The position numbers and the translations under genes were made by a program. The notes under the pieces were generated by a model. That model ran no database searches, was not told the origin of the DNA, and was given only the letters and a program-made list of their open reading frames with translations. Positions 53,347 through 61,713 of a DNA stretch of 64,000 nucleotides are shown one piece after another (within the stretch, counting starts at the first letter, position 1; the number at the start of each line of letters is the position of its first letter). Source of the DNA: Draconibacterium mangrovi_A (GTDB taxonomy: Bacteria; Bacteroidota; Bacteroidia; Bacteroidales; Prolixibacteraceae); the NCBI RefSeq assembly GCF_037646455.1, contig NZ_JBBIXN010000005.1, positions 315,554 through 379,553 of the forward strand, given 5' to 3'.

Positions 53347-54942
53347 TTAATGTCTGAAATGTCTTCTTCCGGTAAAGGCCATGGCGATACCAAATTCGTT
53401 GCAAGCCTCTATCACTTCCTCGTCGCGAATACTGCCACCCGGTTCGATGATGTATTTTACACCGTATTCATTGGCCGCCTCAATGCTATCGCGGAACGGG
53501 AAGAAAGCGTCGGAAATCAACACTGAATTTGTGATATCGAGACCATCTTTTAATTCGAAACGTGGCATCGTCAGGTAGCGCAAACTGTCGAGTCGGTTGG
53601 GTTGTCCCATTCCGGCTCCGGTTAACCAAAATGCTCCGTTTTCGTTTTCAGTAACAACTGCAATCGCATTACTTTTAAGGTGTTTGCATGCTATTGTTCC
53701 GAATTTGGCGAGGTTCATTTTCGATTCTTCAAATTCTTTATTGGTTACCGTCTTAAATTCCGTATCCAGGCCTTCATCTTCGTCCTGAACCAGCATACCT
53801 CCACTTATCGAGCGGTACAATTTTTCTCCGGCCACAGCTTCGCGAATCGGTGTAACCAATACCCTCAGGTTTTTCTTTTTGCCCAGCACTTCAAGTGCTT
53901 CGTCGGTATACGCCGGCGCGATCAAAATTTCCACAAATTTTTTCCCAAACCATTCGGCCACTTCTTTAGTAACAGTGTCGGTAAAACAAATAATGCTGCC
54001 AAATGCACTGATAGGATCACCGGCCCAGGCCAGATCGAGCGATTCAAGAATATTATCTGTAACCGCCAATCCACATGGATTCAGATGTTTGATTACCGAA
54101 ACGGCCACTTTGTTTTCGAGATGCGTAACTGAATGGTAAGCATCGCTGGCCGATTTCCATGCTGCGTCGGCATCGAGCATATTGTTGTACGAAAGTGCTT
54201 TACCTTGCAAAACCTCTGCATTGGCCAGTGTAACTTCTTCTTTAGAATTGTTGAATTTATAGAAGGTGGCTGCCTGGTGCGGATTTTCGCCGTAACGCAG
54301 AACATGGCCGTCGTTCAGGCTGATTCGTTCTTTGGCCTCGTCTTCAACGCTACTGTCGAAATAGCTAAAAATAGCTGCATCGTAATGCGACGAAACGCCA
54401 AAAGCCCTGCTGGCAAACCATTTTCGCTCGGCAAGTGTAAATTCTCCGTTATTTTTTTCGAGATGGCTCAACAACGGTCCGTATTCATTTTGCGACGGAA
54501 CAATAACCACGTCTTTGAAATTTTTGGCTGCTGCCCGAATCAATGAAATTCCTCCTATATCTATTTTCTCGATAATATCCTGTTCATCTGCACCCGATGC
54601 CACGGTGTTTTCAAAAGGATAAAGATCAACAATAACCAAATCGATCTCCGGGATTTCGTATTCATTCAACTGGCTCACATCTCCCTGATTTTCACGACGC
54701 GATAAAATTCCACCAAATACTTTTGGATGGAGTGTTTTTACGCGACCTCCCAGAATTGATGGATAACCTGTCAGACTTTCTACCGATGTTACTTCAACAT
54801 CCAATGATTCGATAAAACTTTTTGTGCCTCCGGTGCTTAAAATATTAACACCCAAGTCGTTTAGTTTATGAATGATCTTATCTAAGTTTTCTTTGTGAAA
54901 GACTGAAACCAAAGCAGTCTTAATTTTTTTATTATCAGCCAT
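53347..54942 (-). CDS. purH: Bifunctional AICAR formyltransferase / IMP cyclohydrolase
   Basis: Last two steps of de novo IMP synthesis, 531 aa. N-terminal cyclohydrolase domain (MGS-like): NILSTGGTKSFIESL, SLTGYPSILGGRVKTLHPKV, IDLVIVDLYPFE. C-terminal formyltransferase domain: VLRYGENPHQAA, CKHLKSNAIAVV (with the catalytic Lys), and SDAFFPFRD before the terminal FTGRRHFRH. An exact -7 box TATCTTTG (54975-54968) gives a leader of about 20-25 nt. First gene of the purH-mreBCD-mrdA-rodA run, an order common in Bacteroidota. Confidence 0.97.
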   Translation of the reverse strand: MADNKKIKTALVSVFHKENLDKIIHKLNDLGVNILSTGGTKSFIESLDVEVTSVESLTGYPSILGGRVKTLHPKVFGGILSRRENQGDVSQLNEYEIPEIDLVIVDLYPFENTVASGADEQDIIEKIDIGGISLIRAAAKNFKDVVIVPSQNEYGPLLSHLEKNNGEFTLAERKWFASRAFGVSSHYDAAIFSYFDSSVEDEAKERISLNDGHVLRYGENPHQAATFYKFNNSKEEVTLANAEVLQGKALSYNNMLDADAAWKSASDAYHSVTHLENKVAVSVIKHLNPCGLAVTDNILESLDLAWAGDPISAFGSIICFTDTVTKEVAEWFGKKFVEILIAPAYTDEALEVLGKKKNLRVLVTPIREAVAGEKLYRSISGGMLVQDEDEGLDTEFKTVTNKEFEESKMNLAKFGTIACKHLKSNAIAVVTENENGAFWLTGAGMGQPNRLDSLRYLTMPRFELKDGLDITNSVLISDAFFPFRDSIEAANEYGVKYIIEPGGSIRDEEVIEACNEFGIAMAFTGRRHFRH

Positions 54943-54967
54943 TTATTGGATTTTTCGGATTCGCATG

Positions 54968-54975
54968 CAAAGATA
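54968..54975 (-). promoter_or_regulatory. -7 element (TATCTTTG) of purH
   Basis: Exact consensus match on the minus strand, 25 nt between its end and the purH ATG. Confidence 0.5.
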
Positions 54976-55155
54976 AAAAAAACAGTTAACATACTTAATA
55001 TAACAGCCCTTTAAAAATATTATTATCATCACAGGATGAATTCATTGAATTTGGTGTAATCCATTTCAATTTTCGGCACTAATATTCATAAGAATATCAA
55101 ACAAAATTCGATTGTTAAAAAACTAGTGCTATTTTTAACCTGAATATTAAACCGC

Positions 55156-56409
55156 ATGTTAATTGTTCGCCTGATTTACGAAAGCCTTTCTTTTGCTTTT
55201 AATTCCTTAAGAGCGAACAAACTGCGCACTTTTCTTTCGCTTCTTGGTATTACCATCGGAATTTTTTCCATTATTTCGGTCTTTACTGTCATCGACTCGC
55301 TGGAAAGTTTTATCAAAGACAGCCTGAATTCGCTGGGCAGTGAAATTGTTTACGTTCAGCAAATGCCATGGGGACTTGAGGAAGGTGAAACCGAATACCC
55401 AATGTGGAAGTACATAAAACGTCCGCTCGCCACACACGAGGAAACCACTGAAATAATTCGTCAGGCTAATTCTGTTCAGAGTGCAGCTTTTTGGTATGGA
55501 TTTGGGAAATCGGTACAGTCGGGATCCAATGAATTAGACAATGCCATAATACTGGCTACTTCGTACGGATTGTATGATCTTTGGAACCTGGAAGTAGTCA
55601 AAGGACGTTACTTTAGTGAACACGAGATGAAATCGGGTGCACCGGTAACAGTTATTGGAGATCAAATAGTGGAAAAGCTTTTCAAGGACGTAAATCCAAT
55701 TGGGAAAACCTTGAAAATTCAGGGCTACAAGTTCCGCATTGTTGGTGTGTACAAAAGAAGCGGGCAGGATTTGTTTGGTACCAGTATGGATCGCTATATT
55801 CATATTTCTGATATTTCAGCAGTTTCTCTTGTCGATATCAGAAACCGCAACTATAACCAAACCATTGGGGTGAAAGCAAAACCCGGAGTAGATGGTGATT
55901 ATCTGATGGCTGAACTAGAAAAAGTACTACGCAGCATCAGGCGCTTAAAACCCATGGAAGAAAATAATTTTGCACTAAACCGATCATCCCAGTTAACGGG
56001 AAGGTTCGAACAGCTTTTTACCGGGATAAATTTGGCCGGTGCTATCATTGGTGGTTTTTCAATTATTGTGGGAGGTTTTGGTATTGCCAACATTATGTTT
56101 GTATCGGTAAAAGAACGCACAAAAATCATCGGCATTCAAAAATCGCTGGGTGCTAAACGCTACTTTATACTTCTGCAATTTATTTTCGAGGCCATTGTGT
56201 TGTCTATTCTTGGAGGGATAGTTGGCCTCGTGCTTATTTACATCGGAGCACTGATAGTAAGTTATGCCACCGAATTCCAGATTATGCTAACGGCAGCCAA
56301 CATTGTTAAAGGATTGGTGATTTCGAGTGTTATCGGATTTATTGCAGGTTATATGCCGGCGCGGGCTGCTGCCAGACTCGACCCCGTTATTGCCATCAAT
56401 TCGCTTTAA
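55156..56409 (+). CDS. MacB-like ABC transporter permease without ATPase domain
   Basis: Inner-membrane permease of 417 aa. Segment 1 near residue 28 (TFLSLLGITIGIFSIISVFT), a periplasmic MacB_PCD domain (about residues 50-275), then three FtsX segments with IIVGGFGIANIMFVSVKERTK and IGIQKSLGAKRYF. It lies alone, with neither ATPase nor adaptor next to it, so its partners are unknown. Its stop codon shares TTAA with that of the convergent mgtE gene (4-nt overlap 56406-56409). Confidence 0.85.
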   Translation: MLIVRLIYESLSFAFNSLRANKLRTFLSLLGITIGIFSIISVFTVIDSLESFIKDSLNSLGSEIVYVQQMPWGLEEGETEYPMWKYIKRPLATHEETTEIIRQANSVQSAAFWYGFGKSVQSGSNELDNAIILATSYGLYDLWNLEVVKGRYFSEHEMKSGAPVTVIGDQIVEKLFKDVNPIGKTLKIQGYKFRIVGVYKRSGQDLFGTSMDRYIHISDISAVSLVDIRNRNYNQTIGVKAKPGVDGDYLMAELEKVLRSIRRLKPMEENNFALNRSSQLTGRFEQLFTGINLAGAIIGGFSIIVGGFGIANIMFVSVKERTKIIGIQKSLGAKRYFILLQFIFEAIVLSILGGIVGLVLIYIGALIVSYATEFQIMLTAANIVKGLVISSVIGFIAGYMPARAAARLDPVIAINSL

Positions 56410-57764
56410 ACCAAATTAAAAAAGAAACTGGATACGGTCAGGTAAATCAACAGACCGACAATATCGTTCATGGTAGTAATAAACGGACCGGTGGCAAGTG
56501 CCGGATCGATCTTGAATTTATTCAAAATTAAAGGAATTACAGTGCCGAACAGCGATGCAAAAAGGATAACGATAAACAGTGAAATAGAAACCGACATGGT
56601 AAGGTTTAAATTATCGGCAGTTAAATAGTTATATACAAAAAGCAACAGTGAAAAGACAACTGCCGTCAGCAAGGCCACCGAAATATCTTTCATCAGTTTT
56701 TTCATGGGAGTTTCGATATCCTTTACCCCGCTTGCAATACTTTGCACAATAATTGACGACGATTGTACCCCCACATTTCCGGCCATTGCGGCAATAAGCG
56801 GAATAAAGAAAGCCAGTTGAGTTACGTTTGACAAAGCCTGAGAATGAGTACGCAAAACGGTGGCACTCAATATACCACCCAACAAGCCAACCATCAGCCA
56901 GGGAAAGCGCACCCGAACCCTTTGCCAAACATTGTCGCCCGGATCCACATCACCGGTAATACCCGAAACCAACTGGTAGTCGCGCTCAGCTTCTTCACGA
57001 ACAATATCAATCACATCATCCCAGGTAATCCGCCCCTTTAAGCGGCCAATCTCATCAACCACAGGAACAGCTACAAGGTCGTATTTGTCCATCAATTCGG
57101 CCACCTCTTCCTGCCGCGTACCGGTGGTAACTTTTTTAATATCGGGATTGTAAAGCTTTGAAACTTTTGTATTGGTGTGGTTCAAAATCAGCTTTTTCAG
57201 CGAAAGAACTCCTTTTAATCTATCTCCATCGTCAGTAACATAGATGTAAAATATCTCGTCTACCTCTTCAGCTTGCTTACTGATCTCCTTTAAGCAAGTG
57301 GCCACGTTCCAGTTCTCATTCACTTTTACCAGCTCCTTAGCCATAATACCACCCGCCGAATCCTCTTCGTATTCCAGCAGATCAACAATATCGCCGGCCT
57401 GTTCACTGTCGATGATCTCGTTCAGAACTTCGCGCTGAACATCTTCGTCGAGTTCGGAAACCACATCGGCAGCATCATCCGAATCCATATGCTCAATAAA
57501 CTTACTGGCAATGACTTCGGCCGGAAGCACTTTCAAAAAACGTCGTCTGTCGTCTTCATCGATCTCGATCAAAACGTCGGAAGCTTTTTCACCTTCGAGC
57601 AACAAATACAGGTACTTTGCCTCTTCAATGTTCAGGTCGTCCATCAACTCGGCGATATCAGCCGGGTGGAGTTCTTCCAAAATGGCAATAACCTCTTTTT
57701 TATTGTCATTCTCAATCAGCTCTTTAAACTGCTCAATATTTTCCTTGATGGTTTCGAAGCTCAT
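56406..57764 (-). CDS. mgtE: Magnesium transporter MgtE
   Basis: Mg2+ channel of 452 aa. Order: N domain of superhelical repeats (HPADIAELMDDLNIEEA; SDDAADVVSELDEDVQ), two CBS domains (about residues 135-255, with SAGGIMAKELVKVNENW and VPVVDEIGRLKGRITWDDVI), then five membrane segments with MAGNVGVQSSSIIVQSIASG and TGPFITTMNDIVGLLIY, the pore motifs. The start overlaps the rsmA stop by 4 nt, so the two are cotranscribed and coupled. Confidence 0.95.
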   Translation of the reverse strand: MSFETIKENIEQFKELIENDNKKEVIAILEELHPADIAELMDDLNIEEAKYLYLLLEGEKASDVLIEIDEDDRRRFLKVLPAEVIASKFIEHMDSDDAADVVSELDEDVQREVLNEIIDSEQAGDIVDLLEYEEDSAGGIMAKELVKVNENWNVATCLKEISKQAEEVDEIFYIYVTDDGDRLKGVLSLKKLILNHTNTKVSKLYNPDIKKVTTGTRQEEVAELMDKYDLVAVPVVDEIGRLKGRITWDDVIDIVREEAERDYQLVSGITGDVDPGDNVWQRVRVRFPWLMVGLLGGILSATVLRTHSQALSNVTQLAFFIPLIAAMAGNVGVQSSSIIVQSIASGVKDIETPMKKLMKDISVALLTAVVFSLLLFVYNYLTADNLNLTMSVSISLFIVILFASLFGTVIPLILNKFKIDPALATGPFITTMNDIVGLLIYLTVSSFFFNLV

Positions 57765-58534
57765 AGATCTTTCTTTTTGAGGTTTTCAATATCACTTGCT
57801 AACACTATAAAATCGTTAACAGATAATTGTTCAGGCCTTTTTTCGGCATATTGTACAGGAAGCTCACTGCAAATATCTTTTAGTGAATTCCGAAGCATTT
57901 TTCGTCGTTGGTTAAAAGCTGCTTTCACTACCTGGATAAATAACTTTTCATCGCATGGAAGCGCTTCAACTTTATTTCGGCGTAAACGCACAACGGCCGA
58001 TTTTACCTTTGGTGGCGGATTGAATACGTTTTCTGAAACCGTAAAAAGGTATTCGATATCGAAAAATGCCTGAAGCAGCACGCTCAGTATCCCATAAATT
58101 TTTGAACCATGCGGGGCTGCAATTCGTTCAGCAACTTCTTTTTGCACCATCCCAACAGTTTCGGGTATGCGGTTTCGCAATTCCAGAACCTTAAAAAAGA
58201 TTTGGGATGAGATGTTGTAGGGGAAATTCCCGATCACATTAAACTTGCCGGGGAAACGTGATGCGATATCAGCCTTAAGAAAGTCTTCCGACCAAATGTT
58301 TTTGATGGCGCTAAAGTGGCGGTTAAGATAATCTACCGATTCCTTATCAATCTCAACAACATTTACATTCAGTTCCGGACGCTCGATCAGATATTGAGTT
58401 AGTACTCCCATTCCCGGTCCGATTTCAAGAACATCCTGAACATCGGTCCCAAGGCTGTCAACAATTTTTCGCGCGATATTCTGATCGGTTAAAAAATGCT
58501 GGCCTAATTTCTTTTTGGGCTTTACAAAACTCAT
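57761..58534 (-). CDS. rsmA: 16S rRNA (adenine1518/1519-N6) dimethyltransferase
   Basis: KsgA/RsmA dimethylates two adjacent adenosines in helix 45 of 16S rRNA. 257 aa. Signatures: KKKLGQHFLTDQNIA, LEIGPGMGVLT (SAM-binding motif I), NFPYNISSQI (the NLPY-type catalytic motif, here N-F-P-Y) and the C-terminal AAFNQRRKMLRNSLKDI. First gene of the rsmA-mgtE pair. An exact -7 element TAAATTTG (58604-58597) lies about 63 nt upstream and abuts a divergent -7 box. Confidence 0.95.
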   Translation of the reverse strand: MSFVKPKKKLGQHFLTDQNIARKIVDSLGTDVQDVLEIGPGMGVLTQYLIERPELNVNVVEIDKESVDYLNRHFSAIKNIWSEDFLKADIASRFPGKFNVIGNFPYNISSQIFFKVLELRNRIPETVGMVQKEVAERIAAPHGSKIYGILSVLLQAFFDIEYLFTVSENVFNPPPKVKSAVVRLRRNKVEALPCDEKLFIQVVKAAFNQRRKMLRNSLKDICSELPVQYAEKRPEQLSVNDFIVLASDIENLKKKDL

Positions 58535-58596
58535 TACTATCCGGGTCTTCCATTTTCAGATGGTACTTCTTAGGCTTTTTACTTCGATTAATAAAA

Positions 58597-58612
58597 CAAA
58601 TTTATACTTTTG
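58597..58612. promoter_or_regulatory. Back-to-back divergent -7 elements between rsmA and the UPF0104 gene
   Basis: CAAATTTA (58597-58604), TAAATTTG on the minus strand, faces rsmA; TACTTTTG (58605-58612) faces the plus-strand gene at 58717. Both are exact TAnnTTTG matches and they touch without a gap, so polymerase binding to one should exclude the other. Confidence 0.45.
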
Positions 58613-58716
58613 TTCGCTACGAATGGCTTTAAACCGCGGGTATTTTGCCCCTCAAAAGTAGTAAAAAAATAAGGAGTAATTCCGTGGGCAAAAATAAAGC
58701 TGTAAAAATCTGAATT

Positions 58717-59715
58717 TTGAAAAAAACGGTTCTCAAGATTTTACAATTTCTGGCATTCTTTGCTGTGGGTGCCTTTATTTTTTGGCTCATTTACAAAGAT
58801 CAGGACATTGAACACATAAAATCGGTCTTAAAAAATAACGTAAATTACTGGTGGGTAGTACTATCCTTATTTCTGGGTTTACTAAGCCACATTAGTCGTA
58901 CACTTCGCTGGGGATTAATGATCGAACCAGTCAGTCATAAGCCAAGATTCATTAACACATTTCTGGCCGTTATGGTGGGTTACCTGATGAACCTGGCGCT
59001 GCCACGAATGGGCGAAGTTTCGCGGTGCGGAGTACTGGCCCGCTACGAAAAAATATCGTTCACCAAATTACTGGGAACCGTAGTTGCCGAAAGATTGGTT
59101 GACATGATTTCTTTACTGATCTTGCTGGCAATCGTCATTTTATCGCAATTCGGGCACATGTTGCGTTTTATGCAGGAGAATCCTGAAATTAAAGACAAAC
59201 TGCTTGCCGCAATTTCATCGCCATGGCTAATTATTGGCGTTGTGGTTGTAATCATCGGTTTTTATATTTTCAGAAAACAATTTAAAGACACCAGGTTTTT
59301 TAGGAAGATCATGGAGGTCATCCACAACTTTAAGGTGGGCTTTATTTCCATTCGTAACATTAAAAAGAAAGGCTGGTTTTACTTTCATTCAGTCTTTATC
59401 TGGCTGATGTATTATGTAATGCTGTACGTTATATTCTTTGCGTTTGATTTTACGCGCGACCTTGGCCCGATTGCCGGACTTACCACCTTTGTGCTGGCGA
59501 GTTTTGGAATGGTTGCACCCGTTCAGGGAGGTATCGGAGCCTGGCATTTTATGGCCAAAGAAGCACTCTCGCTGTATGGAGTTCCCAATGAAAACGGAAT
59601 TATCTTCGCTTTCGTGGCGCACACTTCAATGACCGGAATGATCATTATTATCGGGATCATCTCGATTCTTATTCTTCCGTTTATTAACCGACGCAATGAA
59701 GTAATAGTTGAGTAG
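58717..59715 (+). CDS. UPF0104/LPG_synthase_TM family membrane protein, TTG start
   Basis: Inner-membrane protein of 332 aa of the lysylphosphatidylglycerol synthetase transmembrane (AglD/MprF-like) superfamily, without a catalytic cytosolic domain. Eight to nine hydrophobic segments; conserved blocks WWVVLSLFLGLLSHISRTLRW, NLALPRMGEVSRCGVLARYE and ASFGMVAPVQGGIGAWHF are typical of the family. Exact role unknown (lipid flipping or transfer). The start must be TTG 58717 or the ATT before it, because an in-frame TGA lies at 58711. Next gene 58 nt downstream. Confidence 0.83.
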   Translation: MKKTVLKILQFLAFFAVGAFIFWLIYKDQDIEHIKSVLKNNVNYWWVVLSLFLGLLSHISRTLRWGLMIEPVSHKPRFINTFLAVMVGYLMNLALPRMGEVSRCGVLARYEKISFTKLLGTVVAERLVDMISLLILLAIVILSQFGHMLRFMQENPEIKDKLLAAISSPWLIIGVVVVIIGFYIFRKQFKDTRFFRKIMEVIHNFKVGFISIRNIKKKGWFYFHSVFIWLMYYVMLYVIFFAFDFTRDLGPIAGLTTFVLASFGMVAPVQGGIGAWHFMAKEALSLYGVPNENGIIFAFVAHTSMTGMIIIIGIISILILPFINRRNEVIVE

Positions 59716-59773
59716 AAAATAAGCGCATAGTTTCTGCGTTTTAATTCGATAACGATAACCATCACCCGGCGGA

Positions 59774-61027
59774 ATGAACACCGAACTTTTTATATCACGC
59801 AGGCTGTTTTTCGATAAAGGACACAAGAAATTGCTTTCGCAGCGCATCATTCGGATTGCGCTTACAGGCATTGCTCTTGGATTGGCTGTTATGATCGTTT
59901 CGGTGGCCGTGGTTACCGGGTTTAAAAAGGAAGTTCGCAATAAAGTGATCGGTTTCGGATCGCACATTCAAATTATTAATTACGATTCCAACAGCTCGTA
60001 TGAAACACAGCCAGTCTCAAAAGATCAACCTTTTCTTGAAACCATAACAACAATTCCGGGCGTAAAATATGTTCAGCCGTTTGCCACCAAACCCGGGATG
60101 ATAAAAACCGACGAATACATTCAGGGCATTGTGTTTAAGGGTGTGGATACTGATTTTAACTGGGATTTTTTCAATAAAAATTTGGTCGAAGGAACACTCC
60201 CGGATATTAACGACAGTGCTCGAAACAATGAAATTTTGATCTCGGAAGAAATATCGAGACTATTGAGTCTCGACATCAACGACAAAGCCATTGTTTATTT
60301 TATCAACGAAAGTGATGTTACCCCTCGCATGCTGCAACTCGAAATCAGCGGAATTTACCATACCGGATTTGAAGAGTTTGATCAATTATTTATCCTTGGC
60401 GACCTCAAACAAATACAACGTTTGAACGATTGGCGCAGCGACCAGATCACCGGTTTTGAAGTAGTACTTTCCGATTTTAATCAGATCGAAAACATCGAAC
60501 AGGATATTCGGAGTCTCGTTATTCAGTACCGCGACAAAGATGCCGATATTCTCCGAACTGAGAGTATAACGCGCATGTACCCGCAAATATTCGACTGGTT
60601 AAGCATACTCGACATGAATGTTTGGGTGATTCTTCTGCTTATGGTGATGGTGGCTTCGTTTAATATGGTTTCCGGTTTGCTTGTGCTTATTTTAGAACGT
60701 GCTTCAATGATTGGGGTACTAAAAGCGATGGGAAGCCCGAGTTGGAGCATACGTAAAATTTTTGTTTACCTGTCGGTTTTCCTTACCTGTCGCGGGATGT
60801 TGTGGGGAAACCTGATCGGAATAATCATTGTGTTGCTGCAAAATTGGTTTCACATTATTCACCTCGATCCCTCCACTTATTACGTTGAATATGTTCCAAT
60901 GAACTTTTCGATCATCCATTTATTATTGCTAAATGCAGGAACAATTGCCATCACCTCCTTAATGCTTATCATTCCAAGCTGGTTCATTAGTAAAATTTCG
61001 CCCGACAAAACCATCCGCTTCGATTAA
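59774..61027 (+). CDS. LolC/LolE-type ABC transporter permease
   Basis: Membrane permease of 417 aa of the FtsX-type lipoprotein-releasing family. Segment 1 (IALTGIALGLAVMIVSVAVVTGFKKEVRNKVIGFGSHI) is typical of LolC/LolE. A large periplasmic domain spans about residues 60-265, followed by three segments including VMVASFNMVSGLLVLILERASMIGVLKAMG. The ATPase LolD is not adjacent. Probably cotranscribed with the gene upstream (58-nt gap). Confidence 0.85.
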   Translation: MNTELFISRRLFFDKGHKKLLSQRIIRIALTGIALGLAVMIVSVAVVTGFKKEVRNKVIGFGSHIQIINYDSNSSYETQPVSKDQPFLETITTIPGVKYVQPFATKPGMIKTDEYIQGIVFKGVDTDFNWDFFNKNLVEGTLPDINDSARNNEILISEEISRLLSLDINDKAIVYFINESDVTPRMLQLEISGIYHTGFEEFDQLFILGDLKQIQRLNDWRSDQITGFEVVLSDFNQIENIEQDIRSLVIQYRDKDADILRTESITRMYPQIFDWLSILDMNVWVILLLMVMVASFNMVSGLLVLILERASMIGVLKAMGSPSWSIRKIFVYLSVFLTCRGMLWGNLIGIIIVLLQNWFHIIHLDPSTYYVEYVPMNFSIIHLLLLNAGTIAITSLMLIIPSWFISKISPDKTIRFD

Positions 61028-61066
61028 ACAAAGCGGGCAAGGATAATTTTTCTAAGGCATTTTCAT

Positions 61067-61074
61067 TAATTTTG
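61067..61074 (+). promoter_or_regulatory. -7 element (TAATTTTG) ending 3 nt before the NUDIX gene ATG
   Basis: Exact consensus. Transcription would begin on or within a few bases of ATG 61078 or the ATG that follows at 61081. Confidence 0.45.
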
Positions 61075-61077
61075 TCG

Positions 61078-61713
61078 ATGATGTTCACGAAAGAAAATAT
61101 CGCTGAAGCTCTGCAACATGAGTTACCCGGGCACGTTTCACACTCCAAATTACTGCCACCGAACCGTGTGCTGAAGGTTACCGCGAAGGACAAAAAGCGG
61201 GTAAAAAACAGTAGCGTTCTGTTATTACTTTTCGAGGAAAACAAAGAATTAAAAGTGATTTTGATCAAGCGTCCGGCACACATGAAGCACCATGCCGGGC
61301 AGATTGCATTGCCCGGAGGCAGAATTGAAGCAGGTGAAACCGACATTGAAACCGCATTGCGCGAAACCTACGAAGAGATCGGTATCACTGAAAATAAAAT
61401 CGAAATTCTCGGGAAACTATCTGGTTTTTATGTTGAAGTAAGTCGTTTTCAGATATGGCCGATAGTGGGCTGGTTAAATTCGAAACCGGTGTTTCGGATC
61501 AATCCCGATGAAGTCGAAAAAATCATGTCATTTCCTATTGCAAAGTTTACTCCGCCATTTGAGGAAATTCAAATGGAAACGCTAACCGGCAAACTTGAAG
61601 TGCCCTGTGTAAAATTCGCTAAAGAAATAATTTGGGGTGCGACTGCTATGATCCTTTCCGAATTTTACGATGTGCTTCAAAAAGTTACCGAAATTCAACA
61701 ATCTCAGTCATAA
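61078..61713 (+). CDS. NUDIX hydrolase (CoA pyrophosphatase-like, NudL)
   Basis: 211 aa. The Nudix box is complete: G-G-R-I-E-A-G-E-T, seven residues, R-E-T-Y-E-E-I-G-I (about residues 82-105), binding the catalytic Mg2+ ions. Upstream IKRPAHMKHHAGQIALPGGR is the extended pattern of the CoA-diphosphohydrolase branch (NudL/NUDT7), so hydrolysis of CoA or acyl-CoA is the likely activity. ATG 61078 is chosen since the -7 box ends at 61074; ATG 61081 is equally possible. The 3' end overlaps the porin gene by 10 nt on the opposite strand. Confidence 0.87.
   Translation: MMFTKENIAEALQHELPGHVSHSKLLPPNRVLKVTAKDKKRVKNSSVLLLLFEENKELKVILIKRPAHMKHHAGQIALPGGRIEAGETDIETALRETYEEIGITENKIEILGKLSGFYVEVSRFQIWPIVGWLNSKPVFRINPDEVEKIMSFPIAKFTPPFEEIQMETLTGKLEVPCVKFAKEIIWGATAMILSEFYDVLQKVTEIQQSQS

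Noticed and set aside
56406..58600. Possible magnesium riboswitch ahead of mgtE
   Set aside because: mgtE overlaps rsmA by 4 nt, so no leader exists, and the region upstream of rsmA shows no M-box features.
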